Positions 41,093 through 49,862 of a DNA stretch of 53,707 nt are shown here, in pieces. The position numbers and the translations under genes were made by a program. Within the stretch, counting starts at the first letter, position 1, and the number at the start of each line of letters is the position of its first letter. The notes beneath the pieces were generated by a model. That model did no database searches. It saw only the letters and a program-made list of their open reading frames with translations, and was not told the DNA's origin. This DNA is from Actinokineospora inagensis DSM 44258 (GTDB lineage Bacteria > Actinomycetota > Actinomycetes > Mycobacteriales > Pseudonocardiaceae), in NCBI RefSeq assembly GCF_000482865.1, contig NZ_AXWW01000054.1, forward strand, positions 1-53,707, written 5' to 3'.

Positions 41093-42280
41093 TCACCAGA
41101 GGCCGCGGGCCCGGGAGAGCCGCCCGACGGCCAGCGCGACCCGCAGGACCAGGGAGTCCCGGGGGTCGCCCGCGTTGCGGCCGGTCAGCTCGGCGACCTT
41201 GCGCAGCCGGTACCGGACGGTGTTCGGGTGCACGAACAGTTGCCGCGCGCACGTCTCCAGCACGCCGCCGGTCGCCAGGTAGGCCTCCACGGTTTCCTGC
41301 AGCGCCCCGCCCGCGTCCTCCAGCGGCCGGGCGACCCGGTCGATCAACTGCCACTCGGCCTCCGGGTCGCCCGCCAGTGCCCGCTCCGGCAGCAGGTCCG
41401 TCGACCGCACCGGCCGCGGCGCCTCCGGCCACGCCACCACGGCCCGCAGCCCGGACAACGCGTCCGCCGAACTCCGGTGCGCCTCGGCGATGCTCGACAC
41501 GGTCGGCCCGGCCACCACCGCCCCCGCCCCGAACGCCGCGGCCATCTTCACCAGCACCTCCTGGTCGACGGCGTCCTCGGTGGGCCCCGCCAACACCACG
41601 ACCAGCCGGGAGCCCTGCACGCTCAACAGCACCGGCCTGCCGACTCGCGCGGCGCGGCTGCGGACCTCGTAGACGACGGTCGGGGGGTCGTCGGAGGGCG
41701 GGTTGCCGACCAGCACCGTCGCCTCGGCCGCCGGGTCCCACCCCAACGCCGTGGCCCGCGACAGCAGCGACTCCTCCGCGTCACCGCGAACGATCCCGTC
41801 GACGACCAGCGCCTCCAGCCGCGCGTCCCACGCGCCCCTGGCCTCCGCCGCCGACGCGTACGACATCGCCGACGCGAACGCCACCTCACGCCCGTACCGC
41901 AGCACCGCCTCGGACAACACGGCCCGCTCCGCGTCGTCGGCCGCCAGGTCCGGCACCAGCTCCTCGAACACCTGCAGCGACACCCGCACCATCTCCACGG
42001 TCTGCCGCAGACTTATCCACCGCGACAGGTCCCGCGGCGCCCCCCGGAACGTGTCCGTCGTCAGCCGCAGCGCCTCCCGGGTGTCCTTGAGCCACGCGGT
42101 GAACCCCGCCACCCCGTTCTGCGCGACCAACAACACCGACGCCCGCTGGTCCGCGGGCATCCGCCCGAACCACGCGAACTCCCGGTCCATCGCCGCCACC
42201 GCCGCCGCCGCCAGCTTCCCCGAAGCCCGCTCCACAGCCGCGAGCGTCCCCCCCGACAACCCCTCCGACGCCGACCTCAT
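41093..42280 (-). CDS. fasR: PucR/CdaR-family regulator of fatty acid synthesis
   Basis: A 395-residue regulator. The C-terminal HTH_30 (TGGVLETCARQLFVHPNTVR, YRLRKVAEL) is the PucR type, preceded by a GGDEF-like/PucR central region (PVLLSVQGSRLVVVLAGP). Its place immediately upstream of fabD-fabH-acpP-fabF matches FasR of Streptomyces, which activates that operon, and the Rv2242 position in M. tuberculosis. It is cytoplasmic and probably responds to an acyl intermediate (inference). Confidence 0.88.
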   Translation of the reverse strand: MRSASEGLSGGTLAAVERASGKLAAAAVAAMDREFAWFGRMPADQRASVLLVAQNGVAGFTAWLKDTREALRLTTDTFRGAPRDLSRWISLRQTVEMVRVSLQVFEELVPDLAADDAERAVLSEAVLRYGREVAFASAMSYASAAEARGAWDARLEALVVDGIVRGDAEESLLSRATALGWDPAAEATVLVGNPPSDDPPTVVYEVRSRAARVGRPVLLSVQGSRLVVVLAGPTEDAVDQEVLVKMAAAFGAGAVVAGPTVSSIAEAHRSSADALSGLRAVVAWPEAPRPVRSTDLLPERALAGDPEAEWQLIDRVARPLEDAGGALQETVEAYLATGGVLETCARQLFVHPNTVRYRLRKVAELTGRNAGDPRDSLVLRVALAVGRLSRARGLW

Positions 42281-42325
42281 CCCCCCACTCTCGCACCCCG
42301 CCAGGGCGTTTCCCGGGTCGGGTGG

Positions 42326-42590
42326 TCAGTGCCCCGGATGGTTCAGCCAGGACCGCACGTCCACCGTGCCCTGGTCCAGCCGCGCCAGCTTGGCCCGCAA
42401 CTCCTCGGTCAACACCACAACATCAACCTCAACCTCGTCGCCGGACCCCGTTCGGTAATCCCGGCACGGAGTCTGACCCTGGCGTCGGTGAGCGTGGGCG
42501 GCGTGACACCGAAGTCGTTCACCAGTGTCCCGCAGTCCTGGAAGTAGTAGCTGGCGTTGTCGATCGCTGCGATCGCCCCTTCTCGTTCAC
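42326..42590 (-). pseudogene. Broken ORF of unknown family
   Basis: Two frames make one plausible chain: REGAIAAIDNASYYFQDCGT and TDARVRLRAGITER in one frame, then SGDEVEVDVVVLTEELRAKL and DQGTVDVRSWLNHPGH in another, ending at 42326. The switch is near 42450. Neither half alone has a start with a ribosome site. The family is not recognised. 42600-43100 carries further AT-richer, unassignable sequence, including a 53-codon frame at 42775-42936. Confidence 0.4.
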
Positions 42591-43125
42591 CCGCCGGTAG
42601 TCATCTGCGGAGGTCACACAACGGGGGCAAGTTGGAAGTCGGGAGTGAGGACAGACTCCGAGGAAAGTGTGGGATGAGGTGGGACCACAGGCAGCCAGCG
42701 GAACGGCGGCGGAGCCGGTGAAGGCGGCGCGACAGACCTGGTTGGGCACCCCGAATACCTGACTCCGGAGGCGCATGCAGCGATTGAGCCGCACTCCCGG
42801 CCGCAAGACAGCAGGCAAGATCATAGGAGTGGCGCACGGGATACAGAACAATGGGTTCGATTCAGTGTCGCCCCGTTTGGCTACATACTTCGACGCGATG
42901 ACCGAGGGTCGACCGAAGGTCAAGCCACCACGCTGATCCCGGCTCCCACCGCACCATGGGCGCCAGCCCATCGGTCACCTACTCGACATGAGGGCCGACA
43001 GGCCCAAACGAGCAACGCTGGTTCCGCCACCCACCGCACCGTGGGGGTCTGGGGGGTCGCCCCCCAGATTCAACGCCGCCCGATCCAGGTGAGCGCTCCC
43101 CGCGAACACGACTCGCCGATCGGGC

Positions 43126-43166
43126 GGGCCGCCCGACATGTCGGTGCGCTCGATGTCGGGCGGCCC
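43126..43166. repeat. 14-bp perfect inverted repeat
   Basis: GGGCCGCCCGACAT (43126-43139) / ATGTCGGGCGGCCC (43153-43166), 13-nt loop, about 155 bp upstream of pnuC. It lacks a U-tract. It could be a terminator for whatever once lay at 42.6-43.1 kb, or an operator. Confidence 0.6.
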
Positions 43167-43320
43167 ATCTCCCCGGTCCCCACCGGTAGTTCCACTATGG
43201 AGGGTTTCCCGGGGCGGTGCCAGGCGAGGCGGGGAGGTTCCCTCTTTCGTGGCACATCGCCGGTGGGGAACATCGGTGCGGGGTGTGGTGTTCCGGGGAG
43301 TGGACCGAGAGGGGGACCGG

Positions 43321-43941
43321 GTGGGTTGGTTGGCGCAGGCTTCGGTGTCGGTGTTCGGGCAGCGGTTGGGGTTGGCGGAGCTGTTCGGGCAGTTCTTCGC
43401 GTTGGCGGTGGTTTTCCTGGCGCGGCGGCGGACTTTGTGGACGTGGCCGGTGCAGTTGGTGTCCGTGGTGTTGTTGTTCAGCGTGTACGTGTCGGCGCAC
43501 CTGGGTGGGTTGGCGGTGCGGCAGGTCGTGGTGGGGGTGATCGCGCTCTACGGGTGGTGGGCGTGGGCGCGGCGGCGGGACCCGGTGTTCGGGGTGGCGG
43601 TGCGGCGGGCGTCGTCGGCTGAGTTGGCGGTGACGGCGGGGGTGTTCGCGGCGGGGACCGTGGGGTTCGCGCTGGTGTTGGACGCGTGGGGCGCTTCGTG
43701 GGCGCCGTGGCCGGACGCGGCGATTTTCGTGGGGACCGTGTTGGCGTTCGCGTTGCAGGCGTGGGGGTTGGTGGAGTTCTGGTTGGTGTGGCTGGTGGTG
43801 GACGCGGTGGGGGTGCCGGTCCAGCTCGGTTCTGGCTTGTGGTTCAGCGCGGGGGTGTACACGGTTTTCGCGGTGCTGGTGATCCACGGCTGGGTGAGTT
43901 GGTACCGGTCGGCGCGGCGGCAGGTTCCGGTCCAGGCGTGA
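43321..43941 (+). CDS. pnuC: Nicotinamide riboside transporter
   Basis: A 206-residue, seven-helix PnuC protein. SVYVSAHLGGLAVRQVVVGV, ALYGWWAWARRRDPVFGVAV (PnuC YGWxxW motif), and EFWLVWLVVDAVGVPVQLGS (the conserved W-x-x-W/N region). It imports nicotinamide riboside by facilitated diffusion, driven by NR kinase. GTG 43321 removes an unlikely polar N-terminal extension. Codons are strongly G-skewed. No riboswitch is evident upstream. It converges on aceE through a shared terminator. Confidence 0.85.
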   Translation: MGWLAQASVSVFGQRLGLAELFGQFFALAVVFLARRRTLWTWPVQLVSVVLLFSVYVSAHLGGLAVRQVVVGVIALYGWWAWARRRDPVFGVAVRRASSAELAVTAGVFAAGTVGFALVLDAWGASWAPWPDAAIFVGTVLAFALQAWGLVEFWLVWLVVDAVGVPVQLGSGLWFSAGVYTVFAVLVIHGWVSWYRSARRQVPVQA

Positions 43942-43942
43942 C

Positions 43943-43976
43943 GGAAGGCCCCACCCAACCGAGGGCGGGGCCTTCC
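43943..43976. terminator. Bidirectional terminator between pnuC and aceE
   Basis: Stem GGAAGGCCCCACCC (43943-43956) / GGGCGGGGCCTTCC (43963-43976), one mismatch, 6-nt loop. Confidence 0.88.
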
Positions 43977-43986
43977 AACCAGCACG

Positions 43987-46752
43987 TCAGGCTGAGCCGG
44001 GGTCCGAGGTCTGCGGACCGGCGGCGGAGACGTCGTCGATGCGGTAGCGGGTGGCGGCCTCGACGACCTGGTCGCGGGCGATCTCGCCGCGGCGGGCCAG
44101 CGCGGTGAGCACGCCGACGGTGATCGACTCGGCGTCCACCAGGAAGTGGCGGCGGGCGGCCGGGCGGGTGTCGGAGAACCCGAACCCGTCGGTGCCCAGG
44201 GTGAGCATGTCGGTGGGGACCCACGGGCGGATCAGGTCCGGTACCGCGCTCATCCAGTCGGACACGGCCACGACCGGGCCGACGCCCTCGGACAGCACCG
44301 ACGTCACGTACGGCACCCTGGCCTCGGCCTGCGGGTGCAGCAGGTTGTGCCGCTCGACCTCGACGGCGTCGCGGCGCAGCTCCGACCACGACGTGGCCGA
44401 CCACACCTCGGCGCCGACGCCCCACTCGTCGGCCAGCAGCCGCTGGGCCCTGAGGGCGGACGGCATGGTGACGCCGGAGACCAGGATCCGGGCGCGCGGG
44501 CCGTCGGTCGTCGGGGCCGTCGCGTACCGGTAGAGGCCGCGCAGCAGGCCCTCGACGTCGAGGTCGTCCGGTTCGGCGGGCTGCCGGTAGGGCTCGTTGT
44601 AGACGGTCAGGTAGTAGTAGATGTCCTCGGCCTGCTCGCCGTACATGCGGCGCAGGCCGTCGCGGACGATGTGCGCGATCTCGAACGACCACGCCGCGTC
44701 GTAGGACACCACGGCCGGGTTGGTGGCGGCCAGCAGCAGCGAGTGCCCGTCGTTGTGCTGCAGGCCCTCACCGGTGAGCGTGGTGCGGCCCGCGGTGGCG
44801 CCGAGGACGAAGCCGCGGGCCATCTGGTCGGCGGCGGCCCACAGGCCGTCGCCGGTGCGTTGGAAGCCGAACATCGAGTAGAAGATGTAGATCGGCACCA
44901 TCGGCTCGCCGTGCGTGGCGTACGAGGTGCCCGCGGCGGTGAACGACGCGGTCGACCCGGCCTCGTTGATGCCCTCGTGCAGGATCTGGCCCTGCTCGCT
45001 CTCCTTGTACGACAGCATCAGCGACGCGTCGACCGAGGTGTAGAGCTGGCCGTTCGGGTTGTAGATCTTCTGCGTGGGGAACATCGAGTCCATGCCGAAC
45101 GTGCGCGCCTCGTCCGGGATGATCGGCACCAGCCGCGGCCCGAGTTCCTTGTCCTTGGCCAGGTCGCGCACCAGCCGGACGAACGCCATCGTGGTGGCGA
45201 CCTCCTGCTTGCCGGACCCGCGCTTGAGCACGTCGTAGACCTTGTCGCCGGGCAGCACCAGCGCCTTCGACTTGTGGCGGCGCTCCGGCAGGTACCCGCC
45301 GAGCTGGCGGCGGCGCTCCTGCAGGTACTGGATCTCCGGGGCGTCCGGTCCCGGGTGGAAGTACGGCGGCAGGTACGGGTCGCGCTCGAGGTCGGCGTCC
45401 TCGATCGGGATGCGCAGGGTGTCCCGGAACGCCTTGAGGTCGTCCAGGGTCATCTTCTTCATCTGGTGCGTGGCGTTGCGGGCCTCGAAGTGCGGGCCGA
45501 GGTTGTAGCCCTTGATCGTCTTGGCCAGGATCACCGTGGGCTGGCCGACGTGCTCGGTGGCCGCCTGGTAGGCCGCGTACACCTTGCGGTAGTCGTGGCC
45601 GCCGCGCTTGAGGTTCCAGATCTCCTGATCGGTCATCGGGGTGACCAGTTCCTTGGTCCGCGGGTCGCGGCCGAAGAAGTGCTCCCGGACGAACGCGCCG
45701 TCGTTGGCCTTGTACGTCTGGTAGTCGCCGTCCGGGGTGGTGTTCATCAGGTTGATCAGGGCGCCGTCCCGGTCGCCGTGCAGCAGGGTGTCCCACTCCC
45801 GGCCCCAGATGACCTTGATGACGTTCCAGCCCGCGCCGCGGAAGAACGACTCCAGCTCCTGGATGATCTTGCCGTTGCCGCGGACCGGGCCGTCCAGCCG
45901 CTGCAGGTTGCAGTTGACCACGAAGGTGAGGTTGTCCAGGCCCTCGTTGGCCGCGACGTGCACCAGACCGCGCGACTCGGCCTCGTCCATCTCGCCGTCA
46001 CCCAGGAACGCCCATACTCGCTGGTCGGACGTGTCCTTGATGCCGCGGTCACGCAGGTACCGGTTGAACCGGGCCTGGTAGATGGCGTTCATCGGGCCCA
46101 GGCCCATCGAGACGGTCGGGAACTCCCAGAAGTCCGGCATCAGCCGCGGGTGCGGGTACGACGGCAGGCCGCCGCCGGGGCCCGCGTGCGAGAGCTCCTG
46201 GCGGAACCCGTCGAGCTGCGACGTGGAGAGCCTGCCCTCGAGGAACGCGCGGGCGTAGATGCCGGGCGACGCGTGCCCCTGCACGTAGATCTGGTCGCCG
46301 CCGCCCGGGTGGTCCTTGCCGCGGAAGAACCAGTTGAAACCCACCTCGTACAGCGTCGCCGACGAGGCGTAGGTCGAGATGTGGCCACCGACACCGACCC
46401 CGGGCCGCTGCGCCCGGTGCACCGTCATCGCCGCGTTCCAGCGGACCCACGCCCGGTAGCGGCGCTCCACCTCCTCGTCACCGGGGAACCACGGCTCCAG
46501 CTCGGTGGGGATGGTGTTGACGTAGTCGGTGCTGGTCAGCGCCGGGACGGCGACGTGGCTCTCCCTGGCCCGCTCCAGCAGCCGCAGCATCAGGTAGCGG
46601 GCGCGCTGCTGCCCGCCGCCCTGCACCGCGGCGTCGAAGGACTCCAGCCATTCCGCGGTCTCCTCCGGGTCGATGTCCGGCAGGTGCGCGGCGAGGCCGT
46701 CGCGGATGACGCGAACGCGCTCGGGGGTGGGCTGGTTGTTCTGGGTGGCCAA
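43987..46752 (-). CDS. aceE: Pyruvate dehydrogenase E1 component, homodimeric type
   Basis: A 921-residue ThDP enzyme that decarboxylates pyruvate for the pyruvate dehydrogenase complex. Signatures: [20 protein letters not shown], the ThDP/Mg site [15 protein letters not shown]...[18 protein letters not shown], and [20 protein letters not shown]. The TTG at 46752 is the best start: it yields [20 protein letters not shown], with GGAG 8-12 bp upstream, whereas upstream sequence contains the palindrome. The E2/E3 genes are elsewhere. Neighbours match the AceE region of mycobacteria. Confidence 0.96.
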   Translation of the reverse strand: MATQNNQPTPERVRVIRDGLAAHLPDIDPEETAEWLESFDAAVQGGGQQRARYLMLRLLERARESHVAVPALTSTDYVNTIPTELEPWFPGDEEVERRYRAWVRWNAAMTVHRAQRPGVGVGGHISTYASSATLYEVGFNWFFRGKDHPGGGDQIYVQGHASPGIYARAFLEGRLSTSQLDGFRQELSHAGPGGGLPSYPHPRLMPDFWEFPTVSMGLGPMNAIYQARFNRYLRDRGIKDTSDQRVWAFLGDGEMDEAESRGLVHVAANEGLDNLTFVVNCNLQRLDGPVRGNGKIIQELESFFRGAGWNVIKVIWGREWDTLLHGDRDGALINLMNTTPDGDYQTYKANDGAFVREHFFGRDPRTKELVTPMTDQEIWNLKRGGHDYRKVYAAYQAATEHVGQPTVILAKTIKGYNLGPHFEARNATHQMKKMTLDDLKAFRDTLRIPIEDADLERDPYLPPYFHPGPDAPEIQYLQERRRQLGGYLPERRHKSKALVLPGDKVYDVLKRGSGKQEVATTMAFVRLVRDLAKDKELGPRLVPIIPDEARTFGMDSMFPTQKIYNPNGQLYTSVDASLMLSYKESEQGQILHEGINEAGSTASFTAAGTSYATHGEPMVPIYIFYSMFGFQRTGDGLWAAADQMARGFVLGATAGRTTLTGEGLQHNDGHSLLLAATNPAVVSYDAAWSFEIAHIVRDGLRRMYGEQAEDIYYYLTVYNEPYRQPAEPDDLDVEGLLRGLYRYATAPTTDGPRARILVSGVTMPSALRAQRLLADEWGVGAEVWSATSWSELRRDAVEVERHNLLHPQAEARVPYVTSVLSEGVGPVVAVSDWMSAVPDLIRPWVPTDMLTLGTDGFGFSDTRPAARRHFLVDAESITVGVLTALARRGEIARDQVVEAATRYRIDDVSAAGPQTSDPGSA

Positions 46753-46781
46753 CTTGGAGCTCCAGCCTGGGGTCGAGGTCG

Positions 46782-46801
46782 GATATCGCGCGCGCGATAT
46801 C
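46782..46801. promoter_or_regulatory. 20-bp perfect palindrome in the aceE 5' region
   Basis: GATATCGCGCGCGCGATATC, 30 bp upstream of the aceE TTG, followed by a second CGCGCGCGCG run. Candidate operator for aceE; alternating CG could also adopt Z-DNA. The DUF3052 promoter must lie elsewhere in this 303-bp region. Confidence 0.6.
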
Positions 46802-47055
46802 GCGCGCGCGGAGGCTACTCTGCCATGTTCCGCCGACCTGGGGGTCGACTTCACCGTTACCCGTCGGTACAGCGGAAGTGGGGTTGCTCGCATACGCTGC
46901 CGGGCAATCCGACGGCGGCGTGTCGAACAGCGGACGGTTGCGCAGGTGGCCACTGTCAGTGTTCGCTATCGCCTAACCGAACAGGCAGAACGCGGCCGAC
47001 GGCCCTGACCATCAGGGCCGACGGGTCGCGCGAGCACAACTGGAGGAGTGACACC

Positions 47056-47487
47056 GTGGTGGCCGCGGGAGACGCCGGGAACGCCGACGTCGCCGACAAG
47101 CTGGGGATCGAGACTGGCGCCGTCGTCCAGGAACTCGGCTGGGACGAGGACGTCGATGACGCACTGCGGGGCGCCGTCGAGGAGCGGATCGGCTCCGACC
47201 TGCTCGACGAGGACGCGGACGAGGTCGTCGACGTCGTGCTGCTGTGGTGGCGCGAGGACGACGGCGACCTGGTCGACACGCTGATGGACGCGATCGGACC
47301 GCTCGCCGACAACGGCGTGATCTGGGTGCTGACCCCCAAGACCGGCCGCGATGGCCACGTCGAGCCCAGTGACATCGCCGAGGCGGCGCCGACAGCGGGC
47401 CTGGCCCAAACCTCGAGCGTGAGCGCTGGCCCCGACTGGGTGGCCACTCGGCTGGTGTCGCCCAAGTCGGCCAAGTCCAAACGCTGA
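47056..47487 (+). CDS. DUF3052 family protein
   Basis: A 143-residue acidic protein from GTG 47056 (or 47059), with GGAGG at 47042-47046. Family blocks: DVADKLGIETGAVVQELGWDED, VDVVLLWWREDDGDLVDTLM, NGVIWVLTPKTGRDGHVEPSD. DUF3052 is actinobacteria-specific and unknown in function, and conserved between aceE and ahpE in mycobacteria, as here. A basic tail (SPKSAKSKR) ends the protein. Confidence 0.9.
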   Translation: MVAAGDAGNADVADKLGIETGAVVQELGWDEDVDDALRGAVEERIGSDLLDEDADEVVDVVLLWWREDDGDLVDTLMDAIGPLADNGVIWVLTPKTGRDGHVEPSDIAEAAPTAGLAQTSSVSAGPDWVATRLVSPKSAKSKR

Positions 47488-47594
47488 CTCCCAGTCGCCG
47501 GTCACCCGGGCGTTCCCCCGCCCGGGTGGCCTAGGCTGGGCCGCGCACAGTCTCAGGCGCTGGTAGGCGCCCCCAGTCACGGAGGATGCCGGGT

Positions 47595-48053
47595 ATGGCA
47601 GTCGAGGTCGGTTCGAAGGCCCCGGACTTCACGCTCAACGACTACAACAGGCAGCCGGTGACGCTCTCCGAGCACACCGCCGCCAAGAACGTCCTGCTCG
47701 TGTTCTACCCATTCGCCTTCAGCGGCATCTGCCAGGGCGAGCTGTGCCAGGTCCGCGACGAACTGGCCACCTACGAGAACGGAAACGTCCAGGTCATCGG
47801 CGTCTCCGTGGACACCCCGTTCAGCCTCAAGGCCTGGGCGGAGCAGCAGGGCTACCAGTTCCCCCTGCTCTCCGACTTCTGGCCGCACGGCGACGTCGCC
47901 AAGCAGTACGGCGTCTTCAACGAGGCGGCGGGCCTGGCCAACCGGGGCACCTTCCTCATCGACACCACCGGCACGGTCCGCTACGCCGAGATCAACGCCC
48001 CCGGCGAGCCCCGCGACCAGGAAGCCTGGAAGAAGGCCATCGCCGAGCTGTAA
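47595..48053 (+). CDS. ahpE: AhpE/BCP-type peroxiredoxin
   Basis: A 152-residue thiol peroxidase that reduces H2O2 and organic peroxides. ATG 47595 lies 9 bp after GGAGG; the earlier ATG at 47586 abuts that site. Peroxidatic Cys46 is in FSGICQGEL. A second cysteine, Cys51 (GELCQVRD), gives the Cys-X4-Cys spacing of BCP/PrxQ enzymes, whereas mycobacterial AhpE as I recall it has no Cys there. It sits in the conserved aceE-DUF3052-ahpE order, probably co-transcribed with DUF3052. Confidence 0.9.
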   Translation: MAVEVGSKAPDFTLNDYNRQPVTLSEHTAAKNVLLVFYPFAFSGICQGELCQVRDELATYENGNVQVIGVSVDTPFSLKAWAEQQGYQFPLLSDFWPHGDVAKQYGVFNEAAGLANRGTFLIDTTGTVRYAEINAPGEPRDQEAWKKAIAEL

Positions 48054-48096
48054 CCTCGGTGACCCTCCCGCGCTCCCCTCCGGAGTCGCGGGACCA

Positions 48097-48171
48097 GGGC
48101 GCATAGCTCAGCGGGAGAGCACTCGGTTTACACCCGAGCGGTCGCAGGTTCGAATCCTGCTGCGCCCACCA
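48097..48171 (+). tRNA. tRNA-Val (TAC anticodon), integration target
   Basis: Acceptor GGGCGCA (48097-48103) pairs with TGCGCCC (48161-48167), discriminator A and an encoded CCA. Anticodon loop TTTACAC gives TAC; T-arm GCAGG-TTCGAAT-CCTGC. The integrase gene of an integrated element ends 44 bp downstream, pointing at the tRNA, so the tRNA 3' half is the likely attachment site. Confidence 0.96.
48138..48171. other. Probable attachment site (att) at the 3' end of tRNA-Val
   Basis: Tyrosine integrases of actinomycete elements usually recombine in the T-arm/3' end of a tRNA gene, keeping it intact. The predicted core is inside 48138-48171; its second copy should lie beyond the right end of this window. 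Confidence 0.5.
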
Positions 48172-48176
48172 GCCAG

Positions 48177-48210
48177 AACGGGGCCCTCGGTAGCCTCCGA
48201 AGGCCCCGTT
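48177..48210. terminator. Terminator between tRNA-Val and int
   Basis: Stem AACGGGGCC (48177-48185) / GGCCCCGTT (48202-48210), between the convergent tRNA and integrase genes. Confidence 0.75.
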
Positions 48211-48214
48211 GACA

Positions 48215-49390
48215 TCACTGGCCGACATCAGTTGGGGCGATGATCTGGTCCATCTGGTGCGCAATCCTCTTCTTGGTCGCGTCAAGGACGTGCCCGTACA
48301 CGTTCGACGTGACCCCGATCGTGCTGTGCCCGAGCAACTCCATGACCTCCTGCAGCGTCGCGCCATCCATGAGCAGCAGGGTGGCGCACGTGTGCCGGAG
48401 ATCATGAACCCGCGTCAGTGGGATGCGGGCGCGCTTGAGCAGTCGAGCGAGCATGGTGTTGATGTTGCGCGGCTCGACCACGCGTCCGGTCTTGGTGATG
48501 AAGATCAGATCCTCTGGTTGTCCTGGTGCCAGGTTTAGCGGTGGCGCTACCAGCCGGTCTGCGGTCTCCGTTCGGTGTACTAGCAGGGCGGCGATGATGA
48601 CTCGTCCGACGTAGAGCTTGCGCCTTGACCGCGGGGTCTTCGGCGGCCCGAAGACCAGTTGTCCGCGTACTCGCTGGACTGTGCGCCGTATGGTCACGGC
48701 GCCCGTTGCGAGGTTGACGTCCGACCAGGCCAATCCCAGAGCTTCCCCCTTTCGTAGTCCGGCCATGATGAGGATCAGCCAGTAGGCTCGAAGCCAGTGA
48801 TTGAGTACGTGACTGGTGAATCGACGAGCACCGTCTTCGTCCAATGGCTCGACTTCAAACTCACCCCTGGATGGTGCCTGCACCATCTTGGCCACATTCC
48901 TGCCGATGAGGTCCTCTTGGATGGCGTAGGTCAGTGCGCTTCGTAGCGTCTCGAAGATGTTCTGCACGTATCGATCCGACAGACTCTTTCCGAGGACGGT
49001 CTTCTCTTTTCGCAACTCGCGAATGAAGGTGCGCATGTGCGAAGTGGTCAGGCTGTTCAGTCTCTTGGTGCCGAGGTGCTTCTTGATGTACCGCCGTACC
49101 ACGATCTCGTAGCCCGAGTACGTGGATGGTCCGCGTTCCGCCTTGACTATGTCCGTGAGCCAGTGGTCCAGGTAGTCGCCGAGCTTCATGCCCGACGAGA
49201 TGGACGGCGTCCCCTTCCGGTTGTTTTCCAGCATCTCAACACGCTTGTCATTGGCCTCGTCCCAGGTCTTGCCGTAGACATACTTGCGCTTGGTGCTGCC
49301 GTCCGCTGTCAGTACGTGGACGGCAGCCTGGTAGCGGCCGTCCTTTCGTTTAATGATTGTGCCAAGCCCGTTGGGTGCTCGTCCGGCCAT
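48215..49390 (-). CDS. int: Tyrosine site-specific integrase
   Basis: A 391-residue recombinase that inserts and excises the element at tRNA-Val. AP2-like arm-binding start (GTIIKRKDGRYQAAVHV), SAM-like core-binding domain about 68-165, catalytic domain with Arg213 (MAGLRKGEALGL), Lys251, His329/Arg332 (HDLRHTCATLLL), His355 (LLGHS) and Tyr365 (TSNVYGHV). The set is complete. Its ATG overlaps the xis stop. Codon use is less GC-biased than the host genes, a sign of mobile DNA. Confidence 0.96.
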   Translation of the reverse strand: MAGRAPNGLGTIIKRKDGRYQAAVHVLTADGSTKRKYVYGKTWDEANDKRVEMLENNRKGTPSISSGMKLGDYLDHWLTDIVKAERGPSTYSGYEIVVRRYIKKHLGTKRLNSLTTSHMRTFIRELRKEKTVLGKSLSDRYVQNIFETLRSALTYAIQEDLIGRNVAKMVQAPSRGEFEVEPLDEDGARRFTSHVLNHWLRAYWLILIMAGLRKGEALGLAWSDVNLATGAVTIRRTVQRVRGQLVFGPPKTPRSRRKLYVGRVIIAALLVHRTETADRLVAPPLNLAPGQPEDLIFITKTGRVVEPRNINTMLARLLKRARIPLTRVHDLRHTCATLLLMDGATLQEVMELLGHSTIGVTSNVYGHVLDATKKRIAHQMDQIIAPTDVGQ

Positions 49391-49656
49391 CAGGCCACCT
49401 CTGCTTGTTGAAGTGCCCGCGCCTGTTGAACGAGGACTTTTATGTACTCTTCGACTTCTGCCAGGGGGATTCGTCGGGCACCAAAGATCTTGACCGACGT
49501 CAACTGGCCAGTGCGCAAAAGGTCGTAGACTCGCGTTCGCCCGATGCTCAGCAGCGCGGCGGCATCTTCGACCCGTAGCAGAAGCGGCCGGGTGGCGGGT
49601 TTGTCGGTGACTGCATCCACGGCGGTCGAGCTGCTGTGGGTCGCGTGTTCGGTCAT
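49390..49656 (-). CDS. xis: Excisionase (HTH_17, MerR-like)
   Basis: An 88-residue DNA-binding protein: LLLRVEDAAALLSIGRTRVY, DLLRTGQLTSVKIFGARRIP, LAEVEEYI. This is the winged-helix excisionase pattern that directs integrase towards excision. AAGGAG lies 9 bp before the ATG. It overlaps int, so the pair is co-translated as in pSAM2-type elements. Confidence 0.9.
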   Translation of the reverse strand: MTEHATHSSSTAVDAVTDKPATRPLLLRVEDAAALLSIGRTRVYDLLRTGQLTSVKIFGARRIPLAEVEEYIKVLVQQARALQQAEVA

Positions 49657-49742
49657 CCCCTGGGCTCCTTAGTCGGGCGGCGCACGCGCCGCGTCGTGCT
49701 CGACTCGTCGTGTGTGCGCGGCAGCCCGAGGGGTGCCGGATT

Positions 49743-49847
49743 CAAACCCGCAAACCCGCGATACACCCCGTACAGGGGGTGTGATCAGGGGAAACAGGCG
49801 CGGGTTTGGCTGTGGGGCAAACCCGCGCAAACCCGCGGCAAACCCGC
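49743..49847. repeat. Iteron-like repeats between rep and xis (candidate origin)
   Basis: CAAACCCGC at 49743, 49751, 49818, 49828 and 49839 (direct), and GCGGGTTTG at 49800 (inverted). The last three are spaced 10 and 11 bp, one helix turn. Between them is a hairpin ACACCCC-N6-GGGGTGT (49762-49781). The position, between the replication-type gene and xis, fits an origin or a xis/int operator. Confidence 0.6.
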
Positions 49848-49862
49848 AGACGGCCGGATGGG

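Noticed and set aside
43170..43320. Riboswitch upstream of pnuC
   Set aside because: No recognisable NAD, TPP or other aptamer; only G-rich sequence and an earlier inverted repeat.
44146..47055. Upstream extension of the DUF3052 frame (about 970 codons) antisense to aceE
   Set aside because: aceE covers it with all its motifs; DUF3052 starts at GTG 47056 with a GGAGG.
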